Assembly (NCBI RefSeq): GCF_029338295.1
Contig: NZ_CP119791.1
Coordinates: 2,604,001-2,668,000 of the forward strand
Source of the DNA: Haladaptatus sp. QDMS2
GTDB taxonomy: Archaea > Halobacteriota > Halobacteria > Halobacteriales > Halococcaceae
Length of the DNA: 64,000 bases
Reading direction: 5' to 3'
Shown one piece after another: positions 1-8,946 of the stretch (position 1 is the first letter of the stretch; each line of letters begins with the position of its first letter). The notes below the pieces were generated by a model. That model made no database searches, had not been told where the DNA came from, and worked only from the letters and a program-made list of their open reading frames with translations. A program made the position numbers and the translations under genes.

Positions 1-197
1 CGGAAAACTGAAGTAGAGTCCGCGAAACGGGCACTCCGCGGTCGGAGCTGAATCGCACGCAAACTGACCCATCTGAACTGTCAGTGGCACCCCGCTCCGA
101 GTTCTCGGAGCCAGCACGTCGATTCGGGATGTGAGTTTTTCTGCGGGCTGTAGACGAGTCCGGTAGCGTTTTGACCCGCCTGTGCCATTCTTCCGCC
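1..197. other. Intergenic stretch upstream of ahcY
   Basis: I see no convincing gene here. It contains a perfect 18-bp palindrome at 94-111 (listed separately) and a weak T-rich element near 166-172 (GTTTTGA), about 26-32 nt before the ahcY ATG, which may be its TATA box. The left edge of the window cuts whatever lies upstream. Confidence 0.4.
94..111. repeat. Perfect 18-bp palindrome GCTCCGAG-TT-CTCGGAGC
   Basis: Two 8-bp arms separated by TT. As RNA the arms could fold, but a 2-nt loop is too tight for a full stem, so a protein-binding dyad is as likely. No T-tract follows, so it is not a classical terminator. It lies about 87 bp before the ahcY start. Confidence 0.6.
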
Positions 198-1484
198 ATG
201 AGTGACGCTTATCCGCCTGTCAGCGAGCACCTCGACGATGTCGAGGCCGCCCGCAAAGAGGGCCGTCGCAAGATGGACTGGGCGCTCCAGCACATGCCCA
301 TCCTCCAGGCACTCCGCGAGACGTACAAAGCCGAGAAACCGTTCGCCGGCCAAGTCATCGGCATGGCGATGCACGTCGAGGCGAAGACCGCGAACCTCGT
401 CGAACTGCTCGCCCTCGGCGGCGCAGAAGTCGCCATCACGGGGTGCAATCCGCTCTCGACGCACGACGACGTGAGCGCCGCGCTCGATAACAACGACAAC
501 ATCACCTCCTACGCCGTCCGCGGCGTTGACAGCGACGAGTACTACGACGCTATCGAGGCTGTCATCGCCCACGCACCCACCATCACCGTCGACGACGGGA
601 TGGACATGGTCGCCGCGATTCACGAGAACCATCCGGAACTCATCGATTCCATCATCGGCGGCGCAGAGGAGACGACGACGGGTGTCCACCGCCTGCGGGC
701 GATGGACCGCGACGGGGAACTCAAGTACCCAATCTTCGCCGTCAACGACACGCCGATGAAGCGCCTGTTCGACAACATCCACGGCACGGGCGAATCGAGC
801 CTCGCCACCATCGCCATGACGACGAACCTCTCGTACGCCGGGAAGACCGTCGTCGTCGCCGGCTACGGCTACTGTGGCAAGGGCGTCGCGAAGAAAGCCG
901 CCGGGCAAAACGCGCACGTCGTCGTCACGGAAGTCGACCCACGCCGCGCCCTCGAAGCCCACATGGAAGGCTACGAAGTCATGCCGATGGCAGACGCCGC
1001 GGAGGTTGGTGACGTGTTCATCACGACCACCGGCAACCGCGACGTCATCACTGAGAGTCACTTCGAGGTCATGAAAGACGGCGTCCTCCTCGCGAACGCC
1101 GGCCACTTCGACGTCGAAATCAATCTCGACCAGCTCGAAGCGATGGCAGCGAACGTCTACGAAGCCCGCGACGGCGTCATGGCCTACGAACTCGAAGATG
1201 GCCGCGACCTGAACGTCCTCGCCGAGGGCCGCCTCGTCAACCTCGCGAGTCCAATCGCGCTTGGCCACCCGGTCGAAGTGATGGACCAGAGCTTCGGCGT
1301 GCAGGCCGTCGTCGTCGAGGAACTCGTCGAAAATGCAGAGAAATACGACGCCGGCGTCCACGACGTACCGGACGAACTCGACCGCCGCGTCGCAGAAATC
1401 AAGCTGGACGCAGAGGGCATCGACTTCGACGCCCTCACCGACGCCCAGTCAGCGTATCTCGGCTCCTGGGACCACGGGACGTAA
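198..1484 (+). CDS. ahcY: Adenosylhomocysteinase (S-adenosyl-L-homocysteine hydrolase)
   Basis: Reversibly hydrolyses S-adenosylhomocysteine to adenosine and homocysteine, relieving product inhibition of methyltransferases. It is a cytosolic NAD-dependent enzyme. The 428-aa product is full length for the family. The substrate domain holds MHVEAKTANL and GCNPLSTHDDV near the N-terminus; GESS and NDTPMKRLFDN precede the Rossmann motif GYGYCGKG at about residues 222-229. The C-terminus keeps the conserved NLA-S-IALGHPVEVMD segment. ATG 198 is preferred over an in-frame TTG at 171, which would add nine unconserved residues. Three methyltransferases in this window (ArsM, RlmE, a Taw2-like enzyme) make or use related SAM products, but they are not in its operon. 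Confidence 0.97.
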   Translation: MSDAYPPVSEHLDDVEAARKEGRRKMDWALQHMPILQALRETYKAEKPFAGQVIGMAMHVEAKTANLVELLALGGAEVAITGCNPLSTHDDVSAALDNNDNITSYAVRGVDSDEYYDAIEAVIAHAPTITVDDGMDMVAAIHENHPELIDSIIGGAEETTTGVHRLRAMDRDGELKYPIFAVNDTPMKRLFDNIHGTGESSLATIAMTTNLSYAGKTVVVAGYGYCGKGVAKKAAGQNAHVVVTEVDPRRALEAHMEGYEVMPMADAAEVGDVFITTTGNRDVITESHFEVMKDGVLLANAGHFDVEINLDQLEAMAANVYEARDGVMAYELEDGRDLNVLAEGRLVNLASPIALGHPVEVMDQSFGVQAVVVEELVENAEKYDAGVHDVPDELDRRVAEIKLDAEGIDFDALTDAQSAYLGSWDHGT

Positions 1485-1493
1485 GCCAGTGCC

Positions 1494-2303
1494 CTATTTT
1501 CCGCCGCGGACGACGTGGCCATACTTGAGCAGCGAGACGAACACCGCCCCACCGAGCGCGTTGCCCACCGTCGCGAGGGCGAGGAAGTGCAGGTAGTCGA
1601 GGAAGCCGAGTTCCGGCACGAGGAACAATCCGGCGAGCACCTCGACGTTGCCCGCGATGCTGTGAGGCAGGCCCGCGAGTCCGATAGTGACCGTTACGAG
1701 CCAAACGAAGAACACGCGGCTGATGGTCTCCTGGGCGGCCGCGACGAGCCACGAGAGCAGGCCCATGAGCCAGCCAGCGAGCACCGCGGCGGTGAACAAC
1801 CCCCACGTCGAGTGTTCCGTGAGTTTGACCGCAATTTCTGCGAACGCAGAGGCGTCCGCGATGCCGTAGGAGGGCGCTGCGGTCACGGCGATGGCGGCGA
1901 AGATGATGCCGCCGACGATGTTCCCGACGTAGACGATGCCCCAGAGCCGCCCGAGTTGGGCGAGCGTCGCATCGCGATTGAGCACGGGTAACACGGCGAG
2001 GGTCGTGTGTTCGGTGAACAGTTCCGAGCGTCCGAGGACGACGAAGATGAAGCCGACGGCGTAGGCGTTGGCGAGCGCGATATGGAGCAGGGGTTCGCTC
2101 CAGAGGTCGCCAGCCATCGTGATGATGACGGCCATGAGCAGCGGCCCGAAGCCGATGTCGAGGCCCGCAGACAGCGCAGAGAGAAACAGCCCCTCGCGTG
2201 GTCGCCTGAGTTCGTTGAGTCCCTCGTCTATCTGCCGGGAAAGAATCGTCTTCGAGGAGGTTTGTTCGGTGGTTCCGCCATCGACCACTGGGTCGCCACT
2301 CAT
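1494..2303 (-). CDS. Formate/nitrite transporter (FNT) family membrane protein
   Basis: 269 aa with about six hydrophobic segments, the usual FNT size. FNT proteins are pentameric channels for small monovalent anions such as formate, nitrite or hydrosulfide; substrate cannot be read from sequence. Family features seen: GPLLMAVIITMAG in the first membrane region, a SELFTEHTTLAVLPVL segment like the YfdC subgroup, and GNIVGG and GNALGGAVF repeats. The N-terminal 45 residues are polar and probably cytoplasmic. It ends 9 bp from the convergent ahcY. A TATA-like element lies at 2333-2342 on the minus strand. Confidence 0.85.
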   Translation of the reverse strand: MSGDPVVDGGTTEQTSSKTILSRQIDEGLNELRRPREGLFLSALSAGLDIGFGPLLMAVIITMAGDLWSEPLLHIALANAYAVGFIFVVLGRSELFTEHTTLAVLPVLNRDATLAQLGRLWGIVYVGNIVGGIIFAAIAVTAAPSYGIADASAFAEIAVKLTEHSTWGLFTAAVLAGWLMGLLSWLVAAAQETISRVFFVWLVTVTIGLAGLPHSIAGNVEVLAGLFLVPELGFLDYLHFLALATVGNALGGAVFVSLLKYGHVVRGGK

Positions 2304-2370
2304 GACTCTCTAGGCGGGTGTTCTGCAATTCGCTACTAAAGTGGTTGGGCCGTTCACTGTCAGGTAGCGG

Positions 2371-2378
2371 TTTTTATA
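2371..2378 (+). promoter_or_regulatory. TATA box of hjc (TTTTTATA)
   Basis: TTTTTATA starts 36 nt before the hjc ATG, in the divergent hjc/FNT intergenic region. It is the clearest archaeal core-promoter match there. Confidence 0.6.
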
Positions 2379-2406
2379 CGTCCCCACCGACCAGATTCAC
2401 GTACGA

Positions 2407-2844
2407 ATGGCAAACTCCAACTCGAAGGGCAACCGCCGCGAGCGGGAACTCGTGAACCTGCTCGACGAAGCCGGGTTCGCGGTCATGCGCGCCCCCGCGA
2501 GCGGCGCGGCGACCACGCGAGAACTTCCGGACGTGCTCGCGGGCAACGGCGACGTGTTCTACGCCATCGAGGCGAAGGCGTCCTCCGGGCGGCCCATCTA
2601 TCTCACGGGCGAAGAAGTCGAAGCTCTCGTCTACTTCTCACAGAATTTCGGCGCGAAACCGCGCATCGCCGTGCGCTTCGACCGCGAAGACTGGTACTTC
2701 TTCCACCCCGCAGACCTCTACGTCACCGATGGCGGGAACTACCGCGTGAAAAAGGAGACGGCACTCTCCGAGGGCGAAGACCTGGACGAACTGACCGGAA
2801 AATCGAAAAAGACGCGGCTCACCGACATCGGCGAGGACGCTTAA
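2407..2844 (+). CDS. hjc: Holliday junction resolvase Hjc
   Basis: Archaeal resolvase that cleaves four-way DNA junctions during recombination and fork repair. The 145-aa product has the PD-(D/E)xK nuclease signature: an early acidic residue in [15 protein letters not shown] (catalytic Asp), then IEAKAS (Glu-x-Lys), followed by a basic/hydrophobic core ending in FRPE-like FDREDW. Length and order fit the family, with a short acidic haloarchaeal C-terminal tail. Its stop codon overlaps that of the convergent SWIM protein by a few bases. Confidence 0.93.
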   Translation: MANSNSKGNRRERELVNLLDEAGFAVMRAPASGAATTRELPDVLAGNGDVFYAIEAKASSGRPIYLTGEEVEALVYFSQNFGAKPRIAVRFDREDWYFFHPADLYVTDGGNYRVKKETALSEGEDLDELTGKSKKTRLTDIGEDA

Positions 2845-3518
2845 CCGGTGGCACCGGCCGCCGGCTGTGGGGAGTCGTCGCCCGCGGCTTCGAGGGTCGC
2901 CGGTCGCGCGAGTCGCGAGTAGGGGAACGAGTAGCGGCGGAGTCGTGACCGTCGCAGCGTGTCTCGTGGGTAGACCGCCTCGACGACGAGGTCGTCGCGG
3001 TCGTACCGGTGGTTGCCGGGATAGCCCGCGACGGTCGTGTTCGCGGTGGGGATTTCGACTTCGTCCGCTCGGTCCGTGGTGACCCGATAAACGATGAGGG
3101 GGTCGCCCGTCTCGCGGTCGATTACCCGGTCGCCGGGTTCGAGTTTGTGCCCGGGACAGAGGAACGGTCGCGGCGCACCTCTGCGAGCCATGAGTCGGTC
3201 GCCACAGACGGCGCACTTCGTGGTGAACTTGCCCGGCGGCGGGACGCGCCCGAGGGTGATTTCGAGCGCGACCCGCCGCTGGTGTTTGCACTTCGCGTTT
3301 CTGAGTTCGTAGTCCGGACACGAACACTCGTGTTTTGCGAGGTCGACGACGTAGGTCGCGCCGCTCTCGCTATCGACGGCGTAGCGTCCATCAGGAAGCT
3401 GTCGGACGGCCATGCATTCCGTCCACGCACGTGCAGACCGACTATCCATTCTGGAGGTGTCGGGCGCGAGTGCGATTTTTCGTGCTGGTGACGCTGGTGT
3501 TGCTTGCAATGGCGTCAT
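2841..3518 (-). CDS. SWIM zinc-finger domain protein
   Basis: 225 aa. A SWIM motif (C65-x-C67 ... C77-x-H79, seen as [15 protein letters not shown]) is followed by a second probable zinc site, C102-x2-C105 ... C121-x2-H124. SWIM domains bind DNA or protein. The C-terminal half is rich in Arg and contains no recognised catalytic motif. ATG 3518 is chosen: further upstream in-frame ATGs (to 3668) would add unconserved, low-complexity residues. Partners are unknown; convergence with hjc is positional only. Function is not recognised beyond the zinc fingers. Confidence 0.8.
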   Translation of the reverse strand: MTPLQATPASPARKIALAPDTSRMDSRSARAWTECMAVRQLPDGRYAVDSESGATYVVDLAKHECSCPDYELRNAKCKHQRRVALEITLGRVPPPGKFTTKCAVCGDRLMARRGAPRPFLCPGHKLEPGDRVIDRETGDPLIVYRVTTDRADEVEIPTANTTVAGYPGNHRYDRDDLVVEAVYPRDTLRRSRLRRYSFPYSRLARPATLEAAGDDSPQPAAGATG

Positions 3519-3731
3519 GATTGCTCCGTGGGTGGCGCACATCATCCGCCGTGGCGTCCGCCAACCACTCCACGTGAACAGTAGGTTCCGAAGGGACGTA
3601 AACTCTCGGTATGGACCGTTTATACCTATTATTCTCTGTCGAAAGTAGCGTGAAAATTCCCCCTTCATTTCGACTGGAGCGCGCCTCTGAAGCTTCGAAG
3701 CGCTTTTGAAGTGGGGAACAGAAGGCGGCGC
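3519..3731. promoter_or_regulatory. Divergent intergenic region between the SWIM gene and a small membrane-protein gene
   Basis: AT-richer than its surroundings. A TATA-like element is readable on both strands near 3620-3632 (GTTTATACC / GGTATAAAC), about 105 bp from the SWIM start. For the plus-strand gene, GCGCTTTTGAAG near 3700-3711 sits about 25-30 nt before its ATG. Confidence 0.4.
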
Positions 3732-3935
3732 ATGGAATTAGAGCGGGACGCGCTTGTCGAAATCGTCGTCTCTACGGTCGCCGTCGTGCTGTTTGTCGCG
3801 GTCGTCGTGGCCGTCGGGGCGACGTACACGAGAGATTCGCTGAGCAGCCAGGGTGCACTCGCACTCGTCGGCACCATCGTTGGCTTCGTGTTGTTGATGG
3901 CGGGAATCGGCTTCTGGCTCTCGCGAAAGAAGTAG
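3732..3935 (+). CDS. Small two-helix membrane protein, function unknown
   Basis: 67 aa with a short charged N-terminus (MELERDAL), two strongly hydrophobic segments at about 9-29 and 41-62, and a basic SRKK end. ATG 3732 is preferred to an in-frame GTG at 3711 that would add NRRRR residues. Positive charges after the second helix suggest both ends face the cytoplasm. It ends 2 bp before the stop of the convergent priL. I do not recognise a function; it resembles many uncharacterised haloarchaeal two-TM proteins. Confidence 0.7.
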   Translation: MELERDALVEIVVSTVAVVLFVAVVVAVGATYTRDSLSSQGALALVGTIVGFVLLMAGIGFWLSRKK

Positions 3936-3937
3936 AC

Positions 3938-5020
3938 TCAGGCCTCTTCTGACTCGGCTTCTGCGTTCTCCGTACGCCAGTCGGTGAGGTCATCGTCGTC
4001 CGCGTCGTCGATGGCTTTCTCGTAGTAGGCCATCGGGTGCGAGATGGTCTCACAGCGGTCGTCTTTGTTGATACAGTCGCCGTAGGATTGCATCGTCGCA
4101 CACGACGGTGCCGAGTATTCGGTCGGACTCGTCGCCCCGCGGATATGATTCGTCTGATAGCGCGTAATCTCCTCACCGAAGCCGGGATTCACCTCGTAGA
4201 GCGAGACGATTTCGTCCGTGTCCATCCCGATACTGGCGAGGAAGGCGGTGATGGCGAACCGAGAGTGGTGCTCCAGATGTTCGCCCTTCTGAATCTTGTC
4301 GAGCAGCGCCTTCATGCACGGCGGGAACAGGTCGGGGACCACGGTGTCGATTTCGCGGGTGAGGTCGAGTTCCGAGATGACCTGCTCTAGGTGTTCGACC
4401 TCGTCTGCGAGCGACTCGGCGATGGCGTCGGGGACGTTCAGGGGGAGTCCGTCCTCGATGCGGTGTTGAACCGCCTGACGCAGGAGCTGGTGGCACTCTG
4501 CCTGCGTGACGGGGACCTGTCCGTCCGCGAGTTCGCGGTTGACGAGTCGCCACTCGTCGCCCCACATGTCCGCCGCGAGCAGGAGGTACGTCGCCACGTC
4601 GACGCGATAGCCTGCGCCGTCTTCGTGGACGTGGCTCGCGAGGTCGAATTCGGCGAGGAGTTGGTCGAACGAGAGGCGTTCTGTCTGCGTGCTCTTGAGT
4701 TCCGTGCGTTCCTCGAACTCCGCGACGAACTGTTCGTGGGCGGCTTTCGCCTCCGCACGGGCGTACCGCCGGGTGCAGATGTGAACGTCCACGAGCGAGA
4801 CGAGCACGCGGGCGACGGGATACGAAAGCAGTTCCGTGCGGGCGCTCCGGTCGGGTTCGCCCACGTCACCGTCGGTGAGTGCGCCCTCCACGCGCGCCAC
4901 GGCCCGCGCGACGACGGGGTCGTCCTCGCGGGCGACGAGTTCGGCGAGGTCCACGCCCGCCTCTTGGACCGCCTGCCGCGAGGCTGCGAGGAACGGGTAT
5001 CTGGCGTGGAGTTGCTTCAT
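3938..5020 (-). CDS. priL: DNA primase large subunit PriL
   Basis: Non-catalytic, Fe-S-containing partner of PriS in the archaeal replicative primase; it helps position template and primer. 360 aa, typical length. Four conserved cysteines expected to hold the 4Fe-4S cluster are visible in the C-terminal domain: FPPC, APSC, YGDC and DDRC. The N-terminus (ARYPFL then long helices) matches the PriL helical domain. It ends in an acidic tail. PCNA lies about 2.5 kb upstream on the same strand. GAATAAATTG at 5046-5055 is a likely TATA box. Confidence 0.94.
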   Translation of the reverse strand: MKQLHARYPFLAASRQAVQEAGVDLAELVAREDDPVVARAVARVEGALTDGDVGEPDRSARTELLSYPVARVLVSLVDVHICTRRYARAEAKAAHEQFVAEFEERTELKSTQTERLSFDQLLAEFDLASHVHEDGAGYRVDVATYLLLAADMWGDEWRLVNRELADGQVPVTQAECHQLLRQAVQHRIEDGLPLNVPDAIAESLADEVEHLEQVISELDLTREIDTVVPDLFPPCMKALLDKIQKGEHLEHHSRFAITAFLASIGMDTDEIVSLYEVNPGFGEEITRYQTNHIRGATSPTEYSAPSCATMQSYGDCINKDDRCETISHPMAYYEKAIDDADDDDLTDWRTENAEAESEEA

Positions 5021-5077
5021 TGAACTTCACCTTCTTGGTGAGTCCGAATAAATTGAATGGATTCTCGGAGAGTCGGG

Positions 5078-7441
5078 TTAGCTGTCTCGCATGAAGGCGA
5101 ACGTGGTGCCAAGGTGCTTGCCGACGAGGACCGTGCCGTCGGTGACTGTTGGGGCTGAAACTGCGTCACCTTCGAGTTCGTATCGGGTCAGGAGTTCGCC
5201 CGAATTCGCGTCGTACTTGTGGAGTCGCCATTCGTCGGTGCCGGCGTAGATGCTATCACCTGCGACAGCGAGTTCGCCAAGTCCGACGTAATTGCTGTGC
5301 GGCGATGGACGAGTGTTGTGCTCCCATTCGACGGTCCCATCCGTCGGCGAGAGTCGGTAGAGCCGGTGGTTGTCGATGTCGTTTCCGAATGCGTCATCGT
5401 TACCTGCGGTGACGAACACCGCGTTGTCAGTCGAGACGATGGAATCGACGTAGGTGTTCTCGTCTTCGCGCCCGTGTGAGAACGTTTTCGACCAGCGTTC
5501 GATTCCGTCGATATCGTAGGCTACGAGGTTCGTCCGTGGGTCCTCGTTTCGTGTTTGACTTCCGGCGAGAACGGTGGTGTCGTAGGCTTCGAGCGATTCG
5601 AGTCGTGGACCGCGTTCGCTCCAGCCAAGCGTTCCAGTATGACGCTCTACGGCCCACAGACGGCCATTCGTGTCGTTGAAGATGACGAATGGACCGCCGA
5701 TAACGGGCCCAGCCGCAAAGCCTTCGAGGCCGGGGCAGGTCTTTCCACTGAAGTCCCACTTCACGCTCCCGTCGGCAGCATCCAGTGCGTAGAGTTTCGA
5801 CCACGGGTGGCGGTATTTCGTGCCAACGAACACCGTTCCGTCTGCGACGGCCACGTCGGTGTCGAGCGGTCGTTCTGGTGAGAAGCGCCACTGTTCGACG
5901 CCAGTAGCACGGTCGACAGCGTACAGCACATCGCGGTCAGCCACGAACACGGTTCCCTGTTCGCTTGCAGGGCCAAACTGGAGCGACCCCTGTGCAATGA
6001 ACTCCCATTCCTGCTCGCCCGTCTCTGGGTCGAGGCCGTAGAGTCTACCGTCCGCGTCTGCCGTGACGGTCAGTTGCGTGCTGTCTGCGAGTGGCGAGGC
6101 GTGAGCCGCTTTCGTATCGAACCGCCATGCGAGTGATTCGGGCGGTGCGCCAAACTCGTAGACGCTCCCCCCGCCAGTCAGGTACAGTCGGCCGTCGGCG
6201 ACGATTGGATTCGAGATGTAGGTCGAATTTGGTCGTGCAGGCAGAACGTTCAGGACATCCCCCGTTTCCGTGTCAAAGGTGAAGAGGTGATACTCCCCGT
6301 TATTGAGCTGTGCGAGGGCGAAAAGCTTCGAATCGGCCGCGACGATCGTGCTGTAGAACCCGGAAATCGCCATCTGATCCCAGGTGTCACCTCCGGGATG
6401 TGTGTCGTATTGGCGTTCCCAGCGATATTCTCCAGTCGCAGCATCGATTGCCCAGAACGTGTTGTAGCCGTCCCTCACGTAGACGGTGCCGTTCGCTACT
6501 GTTGGCTGTGAAACCCCCCGGTGATTCGTGACGTCTCGTGCCCAAATCGGCGTTCCGTCTGCTGAGTCGTAGGCGACGACTCGTCGTCCAACCGTGAGGT
6601 AAACGAGTCCATCTCCGACGACCGGGGAGACGCTCAATGGGGTTCCTCTATCGTCTCGCCACACCTCACTACCGTCGTCGGTCGAGATGGCGAGAATTCG
6701 CTGTTGGTCGGTGAAGTAGACAGTTCCGTCAGTGACGGCCGGTGCGTCGGGTTCCCCGTCGGACAGATTTCCGTGTTCGTTTTCTCGTGGGGACGGACCG
6801 GCGACTCGCCACGTCTCTGAACCGTCTTCGGTATCGAGTGCGACGAACGCGCTTCGGTGGCCGTCGACACCGATGAGTTTGAAAAAGACCTGTCCGTCTG
6901 CAAGTGTCCCGACAGAGGAATACTTTGCGTCTGATTCGTACCGCCAGAGCTCAGCCCCATCGGACCGCGAAAACGCGGCAACCTCGTTCTCGATGAATAC
7001 CTGTTCACCAGATGCGACACCGACGACGATAACACGGTCTTCGTGGACGATTGGCGTATACTTCGACCCCGAATTGCCGATTTCTTTGCTCCAGGCTGTC
7101 GACTGGGACGCGAGGTCGATGGCCGACAGGTACAGTGTTCTATCAGTGTGTGAGGCCGTGACCTCGTGTACGACGTACGCAACGCCATCAGCGATTGCTG
7201 GCGCATAGGGGGCAGCCTCCGGCGTGTCGACGCTCCAACGGACCATCGCGTCCGTGTCTGGAGCGGCTTCTCCCGCTGCGTGCCAGGTGTTCTGTGAATC
7301 GTAGGCGTACATCGGATAGCCACTAATCGCCGTCTCTGCTGCCGCAACGTCGGAAAGTGTGGACAGACCCGCGCCTGTCACACCTGCGCCGAGGAGAGCA
7401 CCGAGCGCTTGGAGGGTAGTACGTCGGTTAAGTTCCGTCAT
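5078..7441 (-). CDS. Secreted PQQ-like beta-propeller repeat protein
   Basis: 787 aa. The N-terminus has a Tat-type signal: NRRTTLQALGALLGAG followed by a small-residue region ending near VAAAE, so export by the Tat pathway is likely. The rest is a long series of WD-like PQQ blades (repeated 'DG.VY', 'ALDA.DG...W' patterns), enough for two propellers. No PQQ-dehydrogenase active-site motif is apparent, so a binding or scaffold role is more likely than catalysis. ATG 7441 is chosen because the RR motif follows it closely; the in-frame ATG at 7501 would place 20 residues before it. The sequence looks less GC-rich than its neighbours, so it may have been acquired. Confidence 0.82.
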   Translation of the reverse strand: MTELNRRTTLQALGALLGAGVTGAGLSTLSDVAAAETAISGYPMYAYDSQNTWHAAGEAAPDTDAMVRWSVDTPEAAPYAPAIADGVAYVVHEVTASHTDRTLYLSAIDLASQSTAWSKEIGNSGSKYTPIVHEDRVIVVGVASGEQVFIENEVAAFSRSDGAELWRYESDAKYSSVGTLADGQVFFKLIGVDGHRSAFVALDTEDGSETWRVAGPSPRENEHGNLSDGEPDAPAVTDGTVYFTDQQRILAISTDDGSEVWRDDRGTPLSVSPVVGDGLVYLTVGRRVVAYDSADGTPIWARDVTNHRGVSQPTVANGTVYVRDGYNTFWAIDAATGEYRWERQYDTHPGGDTWDQMAISGFYSTIVAADSKLFALAQLNNGEYHLFTFDTETGDVLNVLPARPNSTYISNPIVADGRLYLTGGGSVYEFGAPPESLAWRFDTKAAHASPLADSTQLTVTADADGRLYGLDPETGEQEWEFIAQGSLQFGPASEQGTVFVADRDVLYAVDRATGVEQWRFSPERPLDTDVAVADGTVFVGTKYRHPWSKLYALDAADGSVKWDFSGKTCPGLEGFAAGPVIGGPFVIFNDTNGRLWAVERHTGTLGWSERGPRLESLEAYDTTVLAGSQTRNEDPRTNLVAYDIDGIERWSKTFSHGREDENTYVDSIVSTDNAVFVTAGNDDAFGNDIDNHRLYRLSPTDGTVEWEHNTRPSPHSNYVGLGELAVAGDSIYAGTDEWRLHKYDANSGELLTRYELEGDAVSAPTVTDGTVLVGKHLGTTFAFMRDS

Positions 7442-7548
7442 CGTCCAGAGATATTCTAAAAAGCCTGTAAGTGTCTTCTGGCTAAGAGAATAGCTAGACA
7501 AACCGAACGATCAGCAACCTATCGTGAAAAAACCGCAAGAAGTGAGGG

Positions 7549-8292
7549 TTAGTCGCTCTGGATACGCGGGGCGAGCATGTAGGTGACGCTGCCCTGGCCC
7601 TCTGCGAGTTCGAAGTGGAGTTTCACCGGGAACTCCTCGCCTAAGTCGATGGTGACCTCGCCGTCTTTCGGGATGGCCTTGTTCATATCCTTCAGATAGT
7701 CGAGCGAGAACAGCGAGCGGGCCTGCCCGGCCTGCAAGTCGATGAGGTCCTCGCGGGGGAGTTCCAGACGCACGTCGTCGGTGTCGCCCTCTGCGGAGAC
7801 GTAGAACAACTCGTCTGCCTCTTCGACGCCCAGTGCGATGTGGTCAGAGACCATATCTGCGGCCTTGACTGCCCGGTCGATGTCGCGTCCCTCGATGACG
7901 ACCTGTGCCGGCAGGTCCAGGTTGGGGATGTCCGGCTCCTGCCGGATGGAGTCGGGGTCGATGAGCGCGAGGGTATACTCTAAGCCCTCAATCTGGATGT
8001 GGAGCTTTCGCGTCTCCTCGTCCAGTTCGAGCTGCACGAGTTGGCCAGAGCTGGCCATCCCTGCGATGTTCTCCAGTCGGGAAAGATTAACGCCAATGAC
8101 GCCGCCGTCCGCCTCGTAGGACTCGAAGGCGCTGGCATCGAGCGTGAGGTCCACCATCCCAACGTTCGCCGGGTCGACCGCCCGAATGGCGAACCCGTCC
8201 TCGTTGAGGTGGATTTTACACTCGTCTACCAGCACACTCACGGAATCAAGGGCCGTCCGGAGCGTTTCAGCGCTCACGATAGCCTTGAACAT
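7549..8292 (-). CDS. pcn: DNA polymerase sliding clamp PCNA
   Basis: Homotrimeric ring that tethers polymerase, ligase, FEN1 and RFC-loaded partners to DNA. 247 aa, standard length, beginning [12 protein letters not shown]. Conserved family segments are present: [31 protein letters not shown], and a C-terminal LAPRIQS. ATG 8292 is chosen; the reading frame stays open to 8382 but the added residues are not PCNA-like. CATAAAAA at 8317-8324 is a good TATA box 25-32 nt upstream, implying a leaderless transcript. The loader subunit RfcS is 21 kb away. Confidence 0.97.
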   Translation of the reverse strand: MFKAIVSAETLRTALDSVSVLVDECKIHLNEDGFAIRAVDPANVGMVDLTLDASAFESYEADGGVIGVNLSRLENIAGMASSGQLVQLELDEETRKLHIQIEGLEYTLALIDPDSIRQEPDIPNLDLPAQVVIEGRDIDRAVKAADMVSDHIALGVEEADELFYVSAEGDTDDVRLELPREDLIDLQAGQARSLFSLDYLKDMNKAIPKDGEVTIDLGEEFPVKLHFELAEGQGSVTYMLAPRIQSD

Positions 8293-8316
8293 GTATTTCG
8301 GGGTACGAAAGCCCGG

Positions 8317-8324
8317 CATAAAAA
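8317..8324 (-). promoter_or_regulatory. TATA box of the PCNA gene
   Basis: On the minus strand this reads TTTTTATG, 25-32 nt before the PCNA ATG, the usual distance for a leaderless archaeal mRNA. It supports the start at 8292. Confidence 0.6.
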
Positions 8325-8515
8325 GACTCGCGTTCGCGCCTGCGACTGCGCGCGTGCGCGAATCGCCGTGGCCGAGCGACATCGGCTAAGGGTGACCGAC
8401 ACGGCCTCCCGAAATCCGGTGATGACCGAACGCGAGAACGACCGTTGAACGGCTGAATCGATGCCCTGCCAGAGGCAGTCGCTCGGGGCGAGAGCGGCAG
8501 AAAAGCCGCCGCAAC

Positions 8516-8548
8516 GCTTATCTGAATAGCTGTTCAATTATTCAATTA
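8516..8548 (+). promoter_or_regulatory. Promoter and candidate operator of the arsR-arsM operon
   Basis: A TATA-like GCTTATCT at 8516-8523 is followed by a 14-bp near-palindrome (TGAATAGCTGTTCA, 8523-8536, one mismatched pair) and a tandem repeat TTCAATTA at 8533-8540 and 8541/8542-8548. TTCA/TGAA half-sites are typical of ArsR-family operators. Placement between TATA and ATG fits repression by blocking transcription initiation. Confidence 0.6.
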
Positions 8549-8946
8549 TGACTCAGGACACGACGCGTCTGCGCCGTCTCATCGAGGACGAGCGTGGGAC
8601 GTGCTGCGACGAGGCGCTCACGGAGCGACTGGACGAATTGAAGGCGCTCTCCGATGGGACCAGATCCCCGTTCGAGCGCGACGTGGCCGCGCTCAAGGCG
8701 CTTGGCAACGAGACGCGCTACGAAATCGTCCGCCTGCTCACCGTGGCGGACCGAGAACTGTGCGTCTGTGAGTTCTCGCCGCTACTGTCGGTGAGCGAGA
8801 GTGCCGTGAGCCACGCGCTTCGCGGCCTCACGGACGCTGGACTCGTCTCCCGTCGCAAAGAGGGGACGTGGCGGTACTACCAACCAACACCGCTTGCAGA
8901 ACGGTTGCTGGCGGCGCTCGACGGCTCGCGAGGTGAGCAGGAATGA
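8548..8946 (+). CDS. arsR: ArsR-family metalloregulator
   Basis: 132-aa winged-helix repressor. The helix carrying ELCVCEFSPLL holds the Cys-x-Cys of classical As(III)-sensing ArsR proteins; the recognition helix follows (SVSESAVSHALRGL), then the wing (RRKEGTWRYYQ). A CC pair also occurs near the N-terminus (GTCCDEAL, ~18-19), which could add a thiol ligand. It overlaps arsM by 4 bp (ATGA), so the two are translationally coupled. It probably represses its own operon and releases on arsenite. Confidence 0.9.
   Translation: MTQDTTRLRRLIEDERGTCCDEALTERLDELKALSDGTRSPFERDVAALKALGNETRYEIVRLLTVADRELCVCEFSPLLSVSESAVSHALRGLTDAGLVSRRKEGTWRYYQPTPLAERLLAALDGSRGEQE

Noticed and set aside
81-1361. Long open frame on the minus strand opposite ahcY
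   Set aside because: Its Asp/Val/His/Arg-rich product is the typical mirror of a high-GC coding strand; ahcY on the plus strand is certain.
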